Shown one piece after another: positions 1 through 8,301 of a stretch of 52,119 nt of DNA. The notes beneath the pieces were generated by a model that saw only the letters and a program-made list of their open reading frames with translations, was not told the origin of the DNA and searched no databases. The number at the start of each line of letters is the position of its first letter. Within the stretch, counting starts at the first letter, position 1. Position numbers and translations under genes: made by a program. The DNA comes from Pseudomonadota bacterium (GTDB taxonomy: Bacteria > Pseudomonadota > Gammaproteobacteria > Burkholderiales > Burkholderiaceae_C): positions 1-52,119 of the forward strand of contig JAKOZT010000109.1 of NCBI GenBank assembly GCA_029779845.1, read 5' to 3'.

Positions 1-168
1 GAGCACAAGCTCAAGGACGTGCGCGAGAAGATGGCCGACTTGGCGCGCATGGAAACCGTGCTGTCTGAACTCGTGTGCGCCTGCCATGCACGAAAGGGGA
101 ATGTTTCCTGCCCGTTGATCGCGTCACTACAGGGCGGGGCAAGCCTGGCAGGGGCGGCGACGCCTTAG
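1..168 (+). CDS. merR: MerR mercury-responsive regulator, C-terminal fragment
   Basis: The last 55 codons of MerR, cut by the window edge. MerR is the dimeric DNA-distorting regulator that represses mer genes without mercury and activates them when Hg(II) binds. The fragment covers the end of the dimerisation helix and the metal-binding loop. The cysteines of CACH and VSCPL match the two C-terminal mercury ligands of the Tn501/Tn21 proteins (C117 and C126 in Tn501 numbering, from memory); the third ligand lies outside the window. The stop codon TAG at 166-168 sits inside the transposon terminal repeat, as in Tn21-type elements, where merR reads outward toward the end. The divergent merT/P/A genes should lie to the left, out of view. 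Confidence 0.93.
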   Translation, partial: EHKLKDVREKMADLARMETVLSELVCACHARKGNVSCPLIASLQGGASLAGAATP

Positions 169-201
169 CGTGCTTTATTTTCCGTTTTCTGAGACGACCC
201 C
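164..201 (-). repeat. Tn21-type 38-bp terminal inverted repeat
   Basis: Read on the minus strand, this is a 38-bp sequence beginning GGGGTCGTCTCAGAAAACGG and ending GCACGCTAAG. It agrees, from memory, with the terminal repeats of Tn21-subgroup transposons of the Tn3 superfamily. The outer G-run is at 198-201, so the transposon body lies to the left and host DNA starts at 202. Tn3-family elements duplicate 5 bp on insertion, so positions 202-206 (tgatc) should recur at the other end. Confidence 0.93.
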
Positions 202-2090
202 TGATCGACCCGAGCGGCTCACGCCGCTCGGCGCAGTTCGTGCGCGTCAGCGCCGCCGGCGTGGTGGCCGACGGCACGTTCATCGTCGGCCGCGAGGAAG
301 AGGAGGACTTCGCGCCCGACTTCGAACTCGATGCCGCGGTGCAGCGCCTCGAGGACGGCTACAGCGTCGAGCTGCGCCTGCCGCTGCTGAGCCTGCGCTA
401 CCCGCACGAGGGCGGCGCGCCATGGCGCCTGATGGCCACGCGCAGCATCCCGCGCGACGACAGCGTGCTGCTGGTCAGCGCGCCGCTGAACAAGGATGCG
501 ATCAGCTTCATCGCCGAGCTGCAGGAGATCGGCGGCGTGACCGACATCGCCGAGCAGGCGCGTGCGCACGCGCTGCTGTCGATCCGCCCCGAGCTGACGC
601 TGCGCTCGACGCGGCGCGACGACGGCGCCGGCGGGCGCGGCGGCGAATCGCGCGCCGCGCTGGGCGCCGAGATCAAGTGGCGGCCGCGCGCCGACTGGGT
701 GTTCGACGCCACGCTGAACCCCGACTTCTCGCAGGTCGAGCTCGACGTGCCGCAGCTCGCCGTCAACACCCGCTTCGCCCAGGCGCTGCCCGAGAAGCGG
801 CCGTTCTTCCTCGAAAGCACCGACGTGATCGCGCTGCCCGAGGCGGCCTTCTACTCGCGCACCGTCACCGACCCCGCCTGGGGCCTGCGCGCCACCTGGC
901 GCGGCGCGGACGGCGACGCCACCGCGCTGTCGCTGCGCGACGACGGCGGCGGCCTGCTGCGCCGCCCCGGGCCGTACGGCATCGAGTGGCTGCCGCAGCA
1001 GCGCCGCTCGCAGGCCACGCTGCTGCGCGGGCGCTGGCACGGCGGGCCGCTCAGCGTCGGCGCGCTGCTGACCACGCGCGAGGAGGAAGCCGGCGGCGCG
1101 AGCAACCGCGTCGCCGGCGCCGACCTCGAATGGCGGCCGAGCACCGAGCAGCGCCTGAGCGCGCGCGCGATGGCCTCGCGCAGCCGCGACGGCGCGAGCG
1201 CCCCGGGCGAGGACGGCCACCACCTGCAGGCCAACTGGCTGATGCGCACGCCCGGCTGGCACCTCACCGCGCTGGCCGCCGAGATCAGCCCGCGCTTTCG
1301 CAACGACAACGGCTTCCTCGAGCAAGCTGGCGTGCGCGTGCTGCAGACCGAGGTCGCGCGCCGCTGGGGCGAGGTCTGGCGCGCGCACGAGCTGGAGACC
1401 TACCTGTTGGTGCAGCACCGCGGCACGCTGGCCGACGGCGCGCAGCCGGCCGGCCAGACCGTGCTGCGCCAGCTGCACCCGGGGCTGTGGTTCGCCGCGG
1501 CGCGCAACACCGAGGTGTGGGCGCAATGGCAGTTCGACGCCGAGCGCGCGCGGCGCGACACGCCGCTGCGCTCGACCCACGGCGTCGCCGCCGGCTACAC
1601 CGTCAGCCCGGCGCCGTGGCTGACCAGGCTGAACGTCGAGGGCCTGTTCGGACGACGCCTGGACGTCGACGCCGACCGCGTCGGCCGCGGCGCGCAGCTG
1701 CTCGCCGAGCTGAACCTGCGCGCGCCGCTGGGCCCCTGGTGGCTGGAGTCGGAGCAGCGCGCCGAGCACACGCGCATCGCCGCGCCCGACGGCCGGCGCG
1801 CGCGCGCCGACACCGCGCTGCAATGGCTGGCAGTGCTGCACGCCGACGCGCGCGATTCGCTGCGCGCGATCTGGCAGGGCACGCGCAGCCGGCGCTTCGG
1901 CAGCGGCGAGGCGCTGCCGCCCGAGGACGCGCGCGGCGAGGTCGCGAGCCTGGTGCTGCTGCGCCGCTTCGGCGTCGGCCGCAGCGCCAGCCTGGGCTGG
2001 AGCCGGCAGCTCGACCGGCCCGCGCCCGGCCTGCCGCGCGAACGCGAGCGCGAAGTCTTCGCCAAAGTCTCGATCGAATTCGGGCCGTGA
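202..2090 (+). pseudogene. DUF5916-family outer-membrane protein, 5' end removed by transposon
   Basis: About 628 codons of a DUF5916 protein remain in one open frame up to TGA at 2088-2090. Proteins of this family have an N-terminal carbohydrate-binding-like (CBM9/DOMON-type) domain followed by a large beta-barrel. The remnant begins inside the N-terminal domain (DPSGSRRSAQ, then RVSAAGVVADG). It keeps the family hallmark around 718-830: NPDFSQVELDVPQLAVNTRF followed closely by PEKRPFFLES. The rest is alternating-hydrophobic strand sequence ending in a typical C-terminal barrel strand (VSIEFGP). The signal peptide and first part are missing at the Tn21-type end at 201. The frame happens to stay open leftward through the transposon repeat to an ATG at 75, but that fused product would have no export signal. 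The gene is most likely inactive. Confidence 0.85.
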
Positions 2091-2094
2091 ATGA

Positions 2095-2128
2095 AAAAGG
2101 GCGGATGCCTGCGCATCCGCCCTTTTCT
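2095..2128. terminator. Bidirectional rho-independent terminator
   Basis: A perfect 14-bp inverted repeat (AAAAGGGCGGATGC at 2095-2108, complement at 2113-2126) has a 4-nt loop. It gives a T-run on both strands: TTTTCTT downstream on plus and TTTTTCAT on minus. It separates the convergent DUF5916 remnant and the RNA-binding protein gene and can serve both. Confidence 0.9.
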
Positions 2129-2144
2129 TGGAACCTGCCTCGGC

Positions 2145-2636
2145 TCAGTAACCGCCGCGGCCACCGCCGCCGCTGCCGTAGCCGCCGCCACCACCGGAGC
2201 GGCCACCGCCACCGCCGCCGTAGCCGCCGCCACCACCGGAGCGGCCGCCGCCGCCACCACCGTAGCCGCCACCGCCGGAGCGGCCACCGCCACCACCACC
2301 GTAGCCACCACCGCCGCCGCCGTAGCCGCCGCCACCACCGCCGAAGCCGCCGCGGCTACCGCCGCCGCCGAAGCCGCCCGGACGCTCTTCGCGCGGACGG
2401 GCTTCGTTGACCACCACCGCGCGGCCGGCCAGCGGCTGGCCGTTCATGCCGTTGATGGCCGATTGCGCCTCGGCGTCCGAGCCCATCTCGACGAAGCCGA
2501 AGCCCTTCGAGCGGCCGGTGTCGCGGTCCATCATGACCTTGGCGGACGTGACCGTGCCGAACTGGGAGAACGATTGCTGGAGATCCTCGTCGCGGATCGA
2601 ATAGGCGAGGTTGCCGACGTAGAGTTTGTTGCCCAT
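2145..2636 (-). CDS. Glycine-rich RRM RNA-binding protein (cold-inducible type)
   Basis: 163 aa. Residues 1-80 are one RNA-recognition motif with RNP2 (LYVGNL, 5-10) and RNP1 (KGFGFVEM, 44-51). Residues 86-163 are almost pure glycine with interspersed RS, Y and F. This is the architecture of bacterial/cyanobacterial Rbp and plant GRP proteins, single-stranded RNA binders usually induced by cold and thought to act as RNA chaperones. The start at 2636 is chosen because the RRM begins there and AAAGG precedes it; an upstream in-frame ATG at 2696 would add a non-homologous extension. The gene has a long AT-richer leader (see 2729-2758) and ends just before the bidirectional terminator. Confidence 0.93.
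   Translation of the reverse strand: MGNKLYVGNLAYSIRDEDLQQSFSQFGTVTSAKVMMDRDTGRSKGFGFVEMGSDAEAQSAINGMNGQPLAGRAVVVNEARPREERPGGFGGGGSRGGFGGGGGGYGGGGGGYGGGGGGRSGGGGYGGGGGGRSGGGGGYGGGGGGRSGGGGGYGSGGGGRGGY
2148..2381 (-). repeat. Glycine-codon tandem repeat encoding the RGG/YGG tail
   Basis: Imperfect tandem repeats of GGC/GGT codons encode units of the form GYGGGGGG and GRSGGGGG within the RNA-binding protein. The array is in frame throughout. It is a likely site of slippage and length polymorphism between strains. Confidence 0.85.
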
Positions 2637-2728
2637 GGGAGAGCGCCTTTCAAAATCCTGCAGAACTGGAGCTTCTACCCATCGTGAACCATTCAAGCGA
2701 AGGCGCCGCGTCCATGCACAGGCTGAGG

Positions 2729-2758
2729 AATATAAGTGAACTGCGCAAAACTGCGCAG
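2729..2758 (-). promoter_or_regulatory. Probable promoter and direct repeat upstream of the RRM protein
   Basis: On the minus strand a TATATT box (2734-2729) would place the transcript start near 2722, giving a leader of about 85 nt. Overlapping the -35 position is a direct repeat, aactgcgca at 2739-2747 and 2749-2757 in plus-strand reading, with exactly 10-bp spacing. This places two copies on the same helix face, as for a regulator or tandem protein binding. No perfect -35 is present at 17 bp, which fits a regulated promoter. Confidence 0.4.
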
Positions 2759-2836
2759 CGTGTCAAGCGAGAAAGTGTTGTTTTCGGGCTGACTGCGGAT
2801 GCACGCGCCGTGGCGCGCGCCGGCGCCCGGCGCGCC

Positions 2837-2842
2837 TAGCAT
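2837..2842 (+). promoter_or_regulatory. -10-like TAGCAT, 9 nt before marC-family start
   Basis: The -10-like hexamer ends 9 nt before the ATG at 2852, and no purine-rich ribosome binding site lies between them. If it is used, the transcript would start within a few bases of the start codon (leaderless). The same arrangement recurs before other genes here. Confidence 0.35.
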
Positions 2843-2851
2843 CGAGGCTTC

Positions 2852-3490
2852 ATGGACCTACTCAAACCGCTGATCGCGCTGCTGGCCATCGTCAATCCGA
2901 TAGGGGTTATCCCTTTCTTCATCCATTTCACGCAGGGGTTCAGTGCGCAGCAGCGCGCGCGCACCATCCGCGTGTCCGCTTTCAGTGCGTTCTGCGTCAT
3001 CGCGGTCAGCGCGCTGGCGGGCATCCGCATCATCGAGTTCTTCGGCATCTCGCTGGCCTCGTTCCAGGTCGGCGGCGGCATGCTGCTGCTGATCTCCTCG
3101 CTGCAGATGCTCAACGCCCAGCCGGCCGAGGGCCGCAAGGAAGACGTGACCGAAGGCGACAGCAAGGTCGATGCCGGCGCCAGCATCGCGGTGGTGCCGC
3201 TGACCATCCCGCTGCTGACCGGCCCGGCGACGATCTCGACGATGGTCATCTACGCCGACAAGACGCGCCACTGGTGGCAGCTCGGCGTGCTGGTCGGCTA
3301 CGGCGTGGTGATCGGCCTGGCGGTGTGGGCGGCGTTCAGCCTGTCGGGGCGCATCGCGCGCGTGCTCGGCAGCACCGGCATCAACGTGATGACGCGGCTG
3401 ATGGGCCTGATCCTGGCCGCGCTGGCGGTCGAGGTGATGAGCGACGGATTGGTGAAACTCTTCCCCGTGCTGGCCTCGGCAATGCGCTGA
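2852..3490 (+). CDS. MarC/SnatA-family integral membrane protein
   Basis: 212 aa, six predicted membrane helices, and the family's usual length. The N-terminus (LLKPLIALLAIVNPIGVIPF) carries the conserved NPIG of the first helix. A second NP-less repeat helix with TIPLLTGPATIST is near residues 114-130. MarC proteins were once thought to be antibiotic pumps, but this was withdrawn. Some relatives (SnatA) move small neutral amino acids, so substrate and direction are unknown here. The gene stands alone between the divergent RRM protein and the GMC oxidoreductase, whose ATG follows 10 nt after the stop; the two could be co-transcribed. Confidence 0.9.
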   Translation: MDLLKPLIALLAIVNPIGVIPFFIHFTQGFSAQQRARTIRVSAFSAFCVIAVSALAGIRIIEFFGISLASFQVGGGMLLLISSLQMLNAQPAEGRKEDVTEGDSKVDAGASIAVVPLTIPLLTGPATISTMVIYADKTRHWWQLGVLVGYGVVIGLAVWAAFSLSGRIARVLGSTGINVMTRLMGLILAALAVEVMSDGLVKLFPVLASAMR

Positions 3491-3500
3491 GAATCCGGGC

Positions 3501-5174
3501 ATGGGAGAGAGCCGATACGACTTCATCATCTGCGGCGCCGGCACGGCCGGCTGCCTGCTGGCCAACCGCCTGAGCGCGGACAAGACCCGGCGCGTGCTGC
3601 TGGTGGAAGCCGGCGGCAACGACGACTACCACTGGATCCACATCCCGGTGGGCTACCTCTACTGCATCGGCAACCCGCGCACCGACTGGCTCTACGCCAC
3701 CGATCCCGACCCGGGGCTGAACGGCCGCTCGCTGCGCTATCCGCGCGGCAAGGTGCTGGGCGGCTGCTCCAGCATCAACGGCATGATCTACATGCGCGGC
3801 CAGGCGCGCGACTACGACCACTGGGGCGCGCTCGGCAACCCGGGCTGGAGCTGGGCCGAGTGCCTGCCCTACTTCCTGAAGCACGAGGACTTCCACAAGG
3901 GCGCCGACGAATTCCACGCCGCGCCCGGCTTCGATCCGAGCGGCGCGCGCGCCGGCGGCGAGTGGCGCGTCGAGAAGCAGCGCCTGCGTTGGGACGTGCT
4001 CGACGCCTTCGCTCAGGCCGCGCAGCAGGCCGGCATCCCGGCCTGCGACGACTTCAACCGCGGCGACAACGAGGGCGTGGGCTACTTCGAGGTCAACCAG
4101 CGCAACGGCGTGCGCTGGAACGCCACCAAGGGCTTCCTGCGCCCGGTGCAGGAGCGCGACAACCTGCAGGTGTGGACCGGCGCGCAGGTGCGCCGCCTGC
4201 TGCTCGAACGCGGCGACGGCGGCGCCTTGCGCGCCGCGGGCATCGAGGTGCGGCCGCACGGCGGCGGCGAGCCCGTGGAGGCGCGGCTGAACCCCGGCGG
4301 CGAGGTGATCCTCGCCAGCGGCGCGATCGGCACGCCGCAGATCCTGCAGCTCTCCGGCATCGGGCCGGCGGCGCTGCTGCGCGAGCACGGCATCGCGGTC
4401 GAGCACGAGCTGGCGGGCGTGGGCGGCAACCTGCAGGACCACCTGCAGATCCGCGCGGTGTTCCAGGTCGACGGCGTGGGCACGCTCAACGTGCTGGCCG
4501 GCTCCTGGTGGGGCAAGGCGCGCATCGGCATGGAGTACCTCTTCAAGCGCAGCGGGCCGATGAGCATGGCGCCCTCGCAGCTCGGCGCGTTCACGAAGAG
4601 CGACCCCTCGCAGCCGCACGCCAACCTCGAATACCACGTGCAGCCGCTCTCGCTCGACGCCTTCGGCCAGCCGCTGCACGCCTTCCCGGCCTTCACCGCG
4701 AGCGTGTGCAACCTCAACCCGACGAGCCGCGGCGCGGTGCGCATCCGCAGCGCCGACTGCGCCGACGCGCCGAGCATCGCGCCGAACTACCTGTCGACCG
4801 ATGAAGACCGCCTGATCGCCGCCGAGTCGCTGCGCCTGACGCGCCGCATCGTCGCGATGCCGGCGCTCAAAAAATACCGGCCGCGCGAATACAAGCCCGG
4901 CATCGAGTTTCAGAGCGACGAGGAGCTGGCGCGCCTGGCCGGCGACATCGGCACGACGATCTTCCACCCGGTCGGCACGGCGAAGATGGGGCCGGCCTCC
5001 GACCCCGGCGCGGTGGTCGATGCGCGCCTGCGCGTGCACGGCGTGGCCGGCCTGCGCGTGGCCGACGCCAGCGTGATGCCCACCATCACCAGCGGCAACA
5101 CCAACTCGCCGACGCTGATGATCGCCGAGCGCGCCGCGCAATGGGCGCAATCGGCCGCCGGGGAGCGGGCGTGA
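3501..5174 (+). CDS. GMC-family FAD-dependent oxidoreductase (choline/alcohol dehydrogenase-like)
   Basis: 557 aa, normal for bacterial GMC enzymes. The N-terminal Rossmann fold shows the FAD dinucleotide motif ICGAGTAGCLLANRL. GMC signature 1 is near VLGGCSSINGMIYMRG and signature 2 near ASGAIGTPQILQLSGIG. The C-terminus carries the catalytic HPVGTAKMG histidine and the TSGNTNSPT segment with the second active-site residue. The family oxidises primary alcohols and passes electrons to a quinone or acceptor. The sequence resembles BetA/AlkJ-type enzymes, but the substrate cannot be read from it. No betaine aldehyde dehydrogenase or BetI is nearby, so betA is not claimed. The stop overlaps the GTG start of the next gene (GTGA), indicating translational coupling. 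Confidence 0.93.
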   Translation: MGESRYDFIICGAGTAGCLLANRLSADKTRRVLLVEAGGNDDYHWIHIPVGYLYCIGNPRTDWLYATDPDPGLNGRSLRYPRGKVLGGCSSINGMIYMRGQARDYDHWGALGNPGWSWAECLPYFLKHEDFHKGADEFHAAPGFDPSGARAGGEWRVEKQRLRWDVLDAFAQAAQQAGIPACDDFNRGDNEGVGYFEVNQRNGVRWNATKGFLRPVQERDNLQVWTGAQVRRLLLERGDGGALRAAGIEVRPHGGGEPVEARLNPGGEVILASGAIGTPQILQLSGIGPAALLREHGIAVEHELAGVGGNLQDHLQIRAVFQVDGVGTLNVLAGSWWGKARIGMEYLFKRSGPMSMAPSQLGAFTKSDPSQPHANLEYHVQPLSLDAFGQPLHAFPAFTASVCNLNPTSRGAVRIRSADCADAPSIAPNYLSTDEDRLIAAESLRLTRRIVAMPALKKYRPREYKPGIEFQSDEELARLAGDIGTTIFHPVGTAKMGPASDPGAVVDARLRVHGVAGLRVADASVMPTITSGNTNSPTLMIAERAAQWAQSAAGERA

Positions 5175-7468
5175 CCGTCGAGCCGCTGTACATCGCCAAC
5201 ACCGCCGTCTGCCTGGGCTGCGGCGCGGCGCTGCTGCTGGCCTGGCGGCGCGACCACGAGCAGGCCTTCCTGCGTATGGTCGGCCTGGCCTTCCTGCTGC
5301 ACGCGCTGCTCTCGCCGGCCTATGCGCTGATGCTGGCCAGCCAGCCGCCGCTGGACCGGCTGGCGCTCGGCGTGCTGCTGCTGGTGGCGATGCTCTCGGC
5401 CGGGCTGGTGCTGATGGGCGTGGCCTACCTCGCCGAGCGGCCGCTGTCGCGGCGCGAGCAGCGCATCGGCCTGGCCGTCCTGCTGGCCGGCGCGCTGGTG
5501 CTGCTGCCGCTGGGCGTGCCCGGCGCGCTGGTGGTGCCGGCGCTGCTCAATGTCGTGCTCGGCGTGGCGGCGCTCGCCTGGCTGTGGCGGCGCGGCAGCG
5601 CCGAGCTGCTCTCCGGCGTGCTGCTGGTGCTGCTCGCGCTCAATGCGCTGCAGGTGTTCGTGCTCGGCCCGGCCGCCACCGAGCGCCAGCTGGTGCTGGC
5701 GATGCTGCTGCGCCTGGGCGTCGCGCTGGCGCTGCTGCACGCCGCCGGGCGGCGCTCGGCGCAGGCCTCGCAGATCGCGCGCGAGCGCTTCGAGCGCCTC
5801 ACCGAGCATTCGCACCAGGGCGTGGCGGTGATCCGCGGCGAGCAGATGCTCTACGCCAACCCGGCGCTGCTGCGCATCTACGGCCTGGCCTCGCTCGACC
5901 AGGTGCGCACCAGCTGGCGCGACGACACCATGCCCGAGGCCGAGCGCGCCGAAGGCCGGGCGCGCCATCGCCGCCTGGTCGCCGGCGAGTCGGAGCGCGA
6001 GGACTGGACGGGCCAGCGCTTCCGCTTCGACGGCACGCCGATCCGGCTGCGCTTCTCGGCCTGGCGCATCGACTGGGACGGCGAGAGCGCCGAGCAGGTG
6101 ATCGTCACCGACGAGACCGCGCAGCACGACGCCACCACCGCGCTGCTGCACCAGGCCACGCACGACGAGCTGACCGGGTTGCCGAACCGCAGCGCGCTGC
6201 TGGCGCGGCTGCGCGAGCTGTGCGCGGCCGACGCCGGCTTCGCGCTGCTGCTGCTGGACGTCGACCGCTTCAAGCTCTTCAACGAGGCGCACGGCCCCTC
6301 GCTCGGCGACGCGGTGCTGCGCGCGCTGGCCGAGCGACTCGCGCAGGCGCTGCGCGGCGAGGCCGAGACCATGCGGCTGGGCGAGGACGAATTTGCGCTG
6401 CTCGCGCCGGCCGACGACGCCGAGCGCGCCGCGCACGCGCTGGCGCTGCGCGTGCGCGAGCTGCTCGGCCATCCGCTCGCGCTGCCGGGGCAGGAGTTCT
6501 TCCTCGACGTCTCGATGGGCGTCGCGCTGCACCCGGCGCACGGGCGCGGCGCCGAGGCGCTGCTGCGCGCCGCCAACGCCGCGATGCACGAGGCCAAGAG
6601 CGTGCCCGGCACCTCGCTGCAGTTCGCGGAGGAACGCTTCGAGCGCGGCTCGGGCGTCACGCTGCTGGCCGAGCAGGCGCTGCGCGCCGGGCTGCGCGAC
6701 GAGCAGTTCAGCCTCGTCTACCAGCCCAAGGTCGAGGTGCGCAGCGCGGCGCGGCCGCCGGTGCTGGTGGGCTTCGAGGCGCTGGTGCGCTGGGACCATC
6801 CGGTCAGCGGGCGCATGTCGCCGCTCGAATTCGTGCCGGCCTCCGAGCGCACCGGCATGGTCCGCGCGCTCGGCGCGCTGATCCTCGAACGCGCCTGCGC
6901 GCAGCTGGCGCGCTGGCGCGCCGACTACGGCCACGCGGTGCCGGTGGCGGTGAACGTGTCGCCGCTGCAATTGCTCGACCCCGGCTTCGTCGACGAGGTG
7001 CTGGCGCTGCTGGCGCGCCACGCCGTGCCGGCCGCGTTGCTGTCGCTGGAGATCACCGAGAGCGTCGCGGTGACGCACATGGAACAGGCGCGCGGGCGCA
7101 TCGCGCGGCTGCGCGCGCACGGCATCGAGGTCGCGCTGGACGACTTCGGCACCGGCTTCTCGTCGCTGAACATGCTGCGCAGCCTGCCGCTGCGCACCGT
7201 GAAGATCGACCGCAGCCTGGTCGAGCCGCTGCCCGCACCCGACGCCACCGCGGTGGTCAAGGCGATCTGCGACCTGGCCGCGACGCTGGACCTCGACGTG
7301 ATCGCCGAAGGCGTGGAGACCGCCGCGCAATCGGAGGCGCTGCGCGCCGCCGGCTGCAGCGTGATGCAGGGCTACCTGTATGCGCGCCCGCTGGCGCCGG
7401 CCGAGGCGGCGCGCTGGCTGGATCGCGCCGGCGCCGCCGCCGGCGTGGCCTTCAGGCTGCGAGGCTGA
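5171..7468 (+). CDS. Membrane PAS-GGDEF-EAL c-di-GMP signalling protein
   Basis: 765 aa from a GTG at 5171 that overlaps the upstream stop; an in-frame ATG at 5141 would lie inside the GMC gene. Order: six to seven hydrophobic helices (about 1-200, MHYT/7TM-like sensor region), a PAS domain (about 205-315), GGDEF (about 330-490) and EAL (about 510-760). The diguanylate cyclase signature is degenerate: LGEDEF at residues 403-408 where the family has GGDEF. The EAL domain keeps FEALVRW (E536), NVSP, EITES, DDFGTG, KIDR, EGVET and QGY, so it should hydrolyse c-di-GMP. The most likely role is a membrane-sensing phosphodiesterase whose GGDEF domain is inactive or only binds GTP. Confidence 0.92.
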   Translation: MTVEPLYIANTAVCLGCGAALLLAWRRDHEQAFLRMVGLAFLLHALLSPAYALMLASQPPLDRLALGVLLLVAMLSAGLVLMGVAYLAERPLSRREQRIGLAVLLAGALVLLPLGVPGALVVPALLNVVLGVAALAWLWRRGSAELLSGVLLVLLALNALQVFVLGPAATERQLVLAMLLRLGVALALLHAAGRRSAQASQIARERFERLTEHSHQGVAVIRGEQMLYANPALLRIYGLASLDQVRTSWRDDTMPEAERAEGRARHRRLVAGESEREDWTGQRFRFDGTPIRLRFSAWRIDWDGESAEQVIVTDETAQHDATTALLHQATHDELTGLPNRSALLARLRELCAADAGFALLLLDVDRFKLFNEAHGPSLGDAVLRALAERLAQALRGEAETMRLGEDEFALLAPADDAERAAHALALRVRELLGHPLALPGQEFFLDVSMGVALHPAHGRGAEALLRAANAAMHEAKSVPGTSLQFAEERFERGSGVTLLAEQALRAGLRDEQFSLVYQPKVEVRSAARPPVLVGFEALVRWDHPVSGRMSPLEFVPASERTGMVRALGALILERACAQLARWRADYGHAVPVAVNVSPLQLLDPGFVDEVLALLARHAVPAALLSLEITESVAVTHMEQARGRIARLRAHGIEVALDDFGTGFSSLNMLRSLPLRTVKIDRSLVEPLPAPDATAVVKAICDLAATLDLDVIAEGVETAAQSEALRAAGCSVMQGYLYARPLAPAEAARWLDRAGAAAGVAFRLRG

Positions 7469-8213
7469 CGAGGCTGCCGCTGGCGGCGGCGTCGGAAGTG
7501 TCGGAGGCGCCGTGGTCGCCGCGCAGCGCGCCGGCGAGCTGGCGCAGGAAGGCGCCGAGTTGCGTGCCGTCGGCCGTGCCGGTGCTGCCGGGCTGCAAGG
7601 CCTTCATCAGGCGGCGGAAGGCGGCCAGCAGCGGGGATTCGCTCTCGGCCGCCTCGGTGCTCTGGCTCGTCTGCTTGGCAACATCGAGTTCGATCGACGT
7701 GACCGACAGCGAGGCGCTGGCCGTGCCGTCGGCGGCGATGCTGACGTTCAGCGAGGTGGTAGTCAGGCTGGCGCTGAGCGATGTCGCGGCGCTCGTCTGC
7801 GCGGCCGGCGCCGGCTTCTCGAGCTGGCCGGCCAGGCGCTCGAGCCGCTGCGCCAGGTGGCCATCGCCGTAACCGTGGCTGCGGGGGCGGCCGCCGCCCG
7901 AGTCGCGCAGCGCATTCACCAGCTCGTGCGCGAAGGCCTGCGCGCGGTCCCGCAGCTCGGTGCCGTCGGTGTCCGACGCCGCGCCGTCGGCCGGCATCAG
8001 GCTGCGCAGCGCTTCGGTCATCGCCGCCACCAGCGGATGGCGGCGCTCGGCGCGTGCACTGCGCTCGACGCTGGCGTCGCCCTTGTCGTCGCTGTCGCCG
8101 CCGTGGCAGCGGCGCCGTCCGGTGGCCTCGCTGTTCGCGGCCTTCGCGGCGCGGCTGGCGATCGCGGCGTCCCAGGACGCCGATCGGTAGGCTTGGCAGG
8201 CGGCAGCGTGCAT
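7452..8213 (-). CDS. Unrecognised Ser/Thr/Ala-rich protein with an internal duplication
   Basis: 253 aa; I do not recognise a family. The start at 8213 is preceded by a good AAGGAG 6 nt upstream. There is no signal peptide or membrane helix. Residues 61-106 and 195-234 are two copies of a helical module: PLVAAMTEALRSLM...DGTEL...ELVNALR and PLLAAFRRLMKALQ...DGTQL...QLAGALR. Between them lies a beta-prone Ser/Thr stretch (SLSASLTTTSLNVSIAADG, about 145-178). The basic N-terminus has one HxG/Cys-containing patch (RRRCHGGD). The gene is convergent with the GGDEF-EAL gene and overlaps its 3' end by 17 nt. Secreted or structural function is possible but not shown. Confidence 0.72.
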   Translation of the reverse strand: MHAAACQAYRSASWDAAIASRAAKAANSEATGRRRCHGGDSDDKGDASVERSARAERRHPLVAAMTEALRSLMPADGAASDTDGTELRDRAQAFAHELVNALRDSGGGRPRSHGYGDGHLAQRLERLAGQLEKPAPAAQTSAATSLSASLTTTSLNVSIAADGTASASLSVTSIELDVAKQTSQSTEAAESESPLLAAFRRLMKALQPGSTGTADGTQLGAFLRQLAGALRGDHGASDTSDAAASGSLVSLAA

Positions 8214-8301
8214 TGGCAACTCCTTCACGGTGGTGAGCCGGTTTTCGTCCTGCGGCGCAGTGCGGCTGAGCGCGCTTTGGTAACCGGTTGCTGCGCCACG
8301 G

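Larger units (their letters stand above)
1..201. mobile_element. Right end of a Tn21-subgroup mercury-resistance transposon
   Basis: The element is defined here by the merR 3' end followed by the 38-bp terminal repeat, with merR transcribed toward the end of the element. Transposase, resolvase and the structural mer genes are not in the window, so completeness and mobility cannot be judged. Directly after the repeat, coding sequence of an unrelated outer-membrane protein begins without a start codon. This shows that the transposon interrupted a host gene. Confidence 0.9.

Noticed and set aside
75..201. Extended N-terminus of the DUF5916 frame starting at an ATG in merR
   Set aside because: The frame is open by chance through the transposon repeat. 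The residues encoded before 201 are out-of-frame merR and repeat sequence.
2148..2381. Regular repeats considered as a CRISPR array or minisatellite
   Set aside because: The units are short, variable in length, in frame with an RRM protein and encode the known Gly-rich tail. There are no spacers or cas genes.
2091..2687. Plus-strand ORF rich in Ala/Thr/Val across the glycine repeat
   Set aside because: It is the antisense shadow of GGC/GGT glycine codons of the RRM protein and has no independent support.
3501..5174. Calling the GMC oxidoreductase betA (choline dehydrogenase)
   Set aside because: The motifs are shared by the entire family and there are no betB, betI or betT neighbours.
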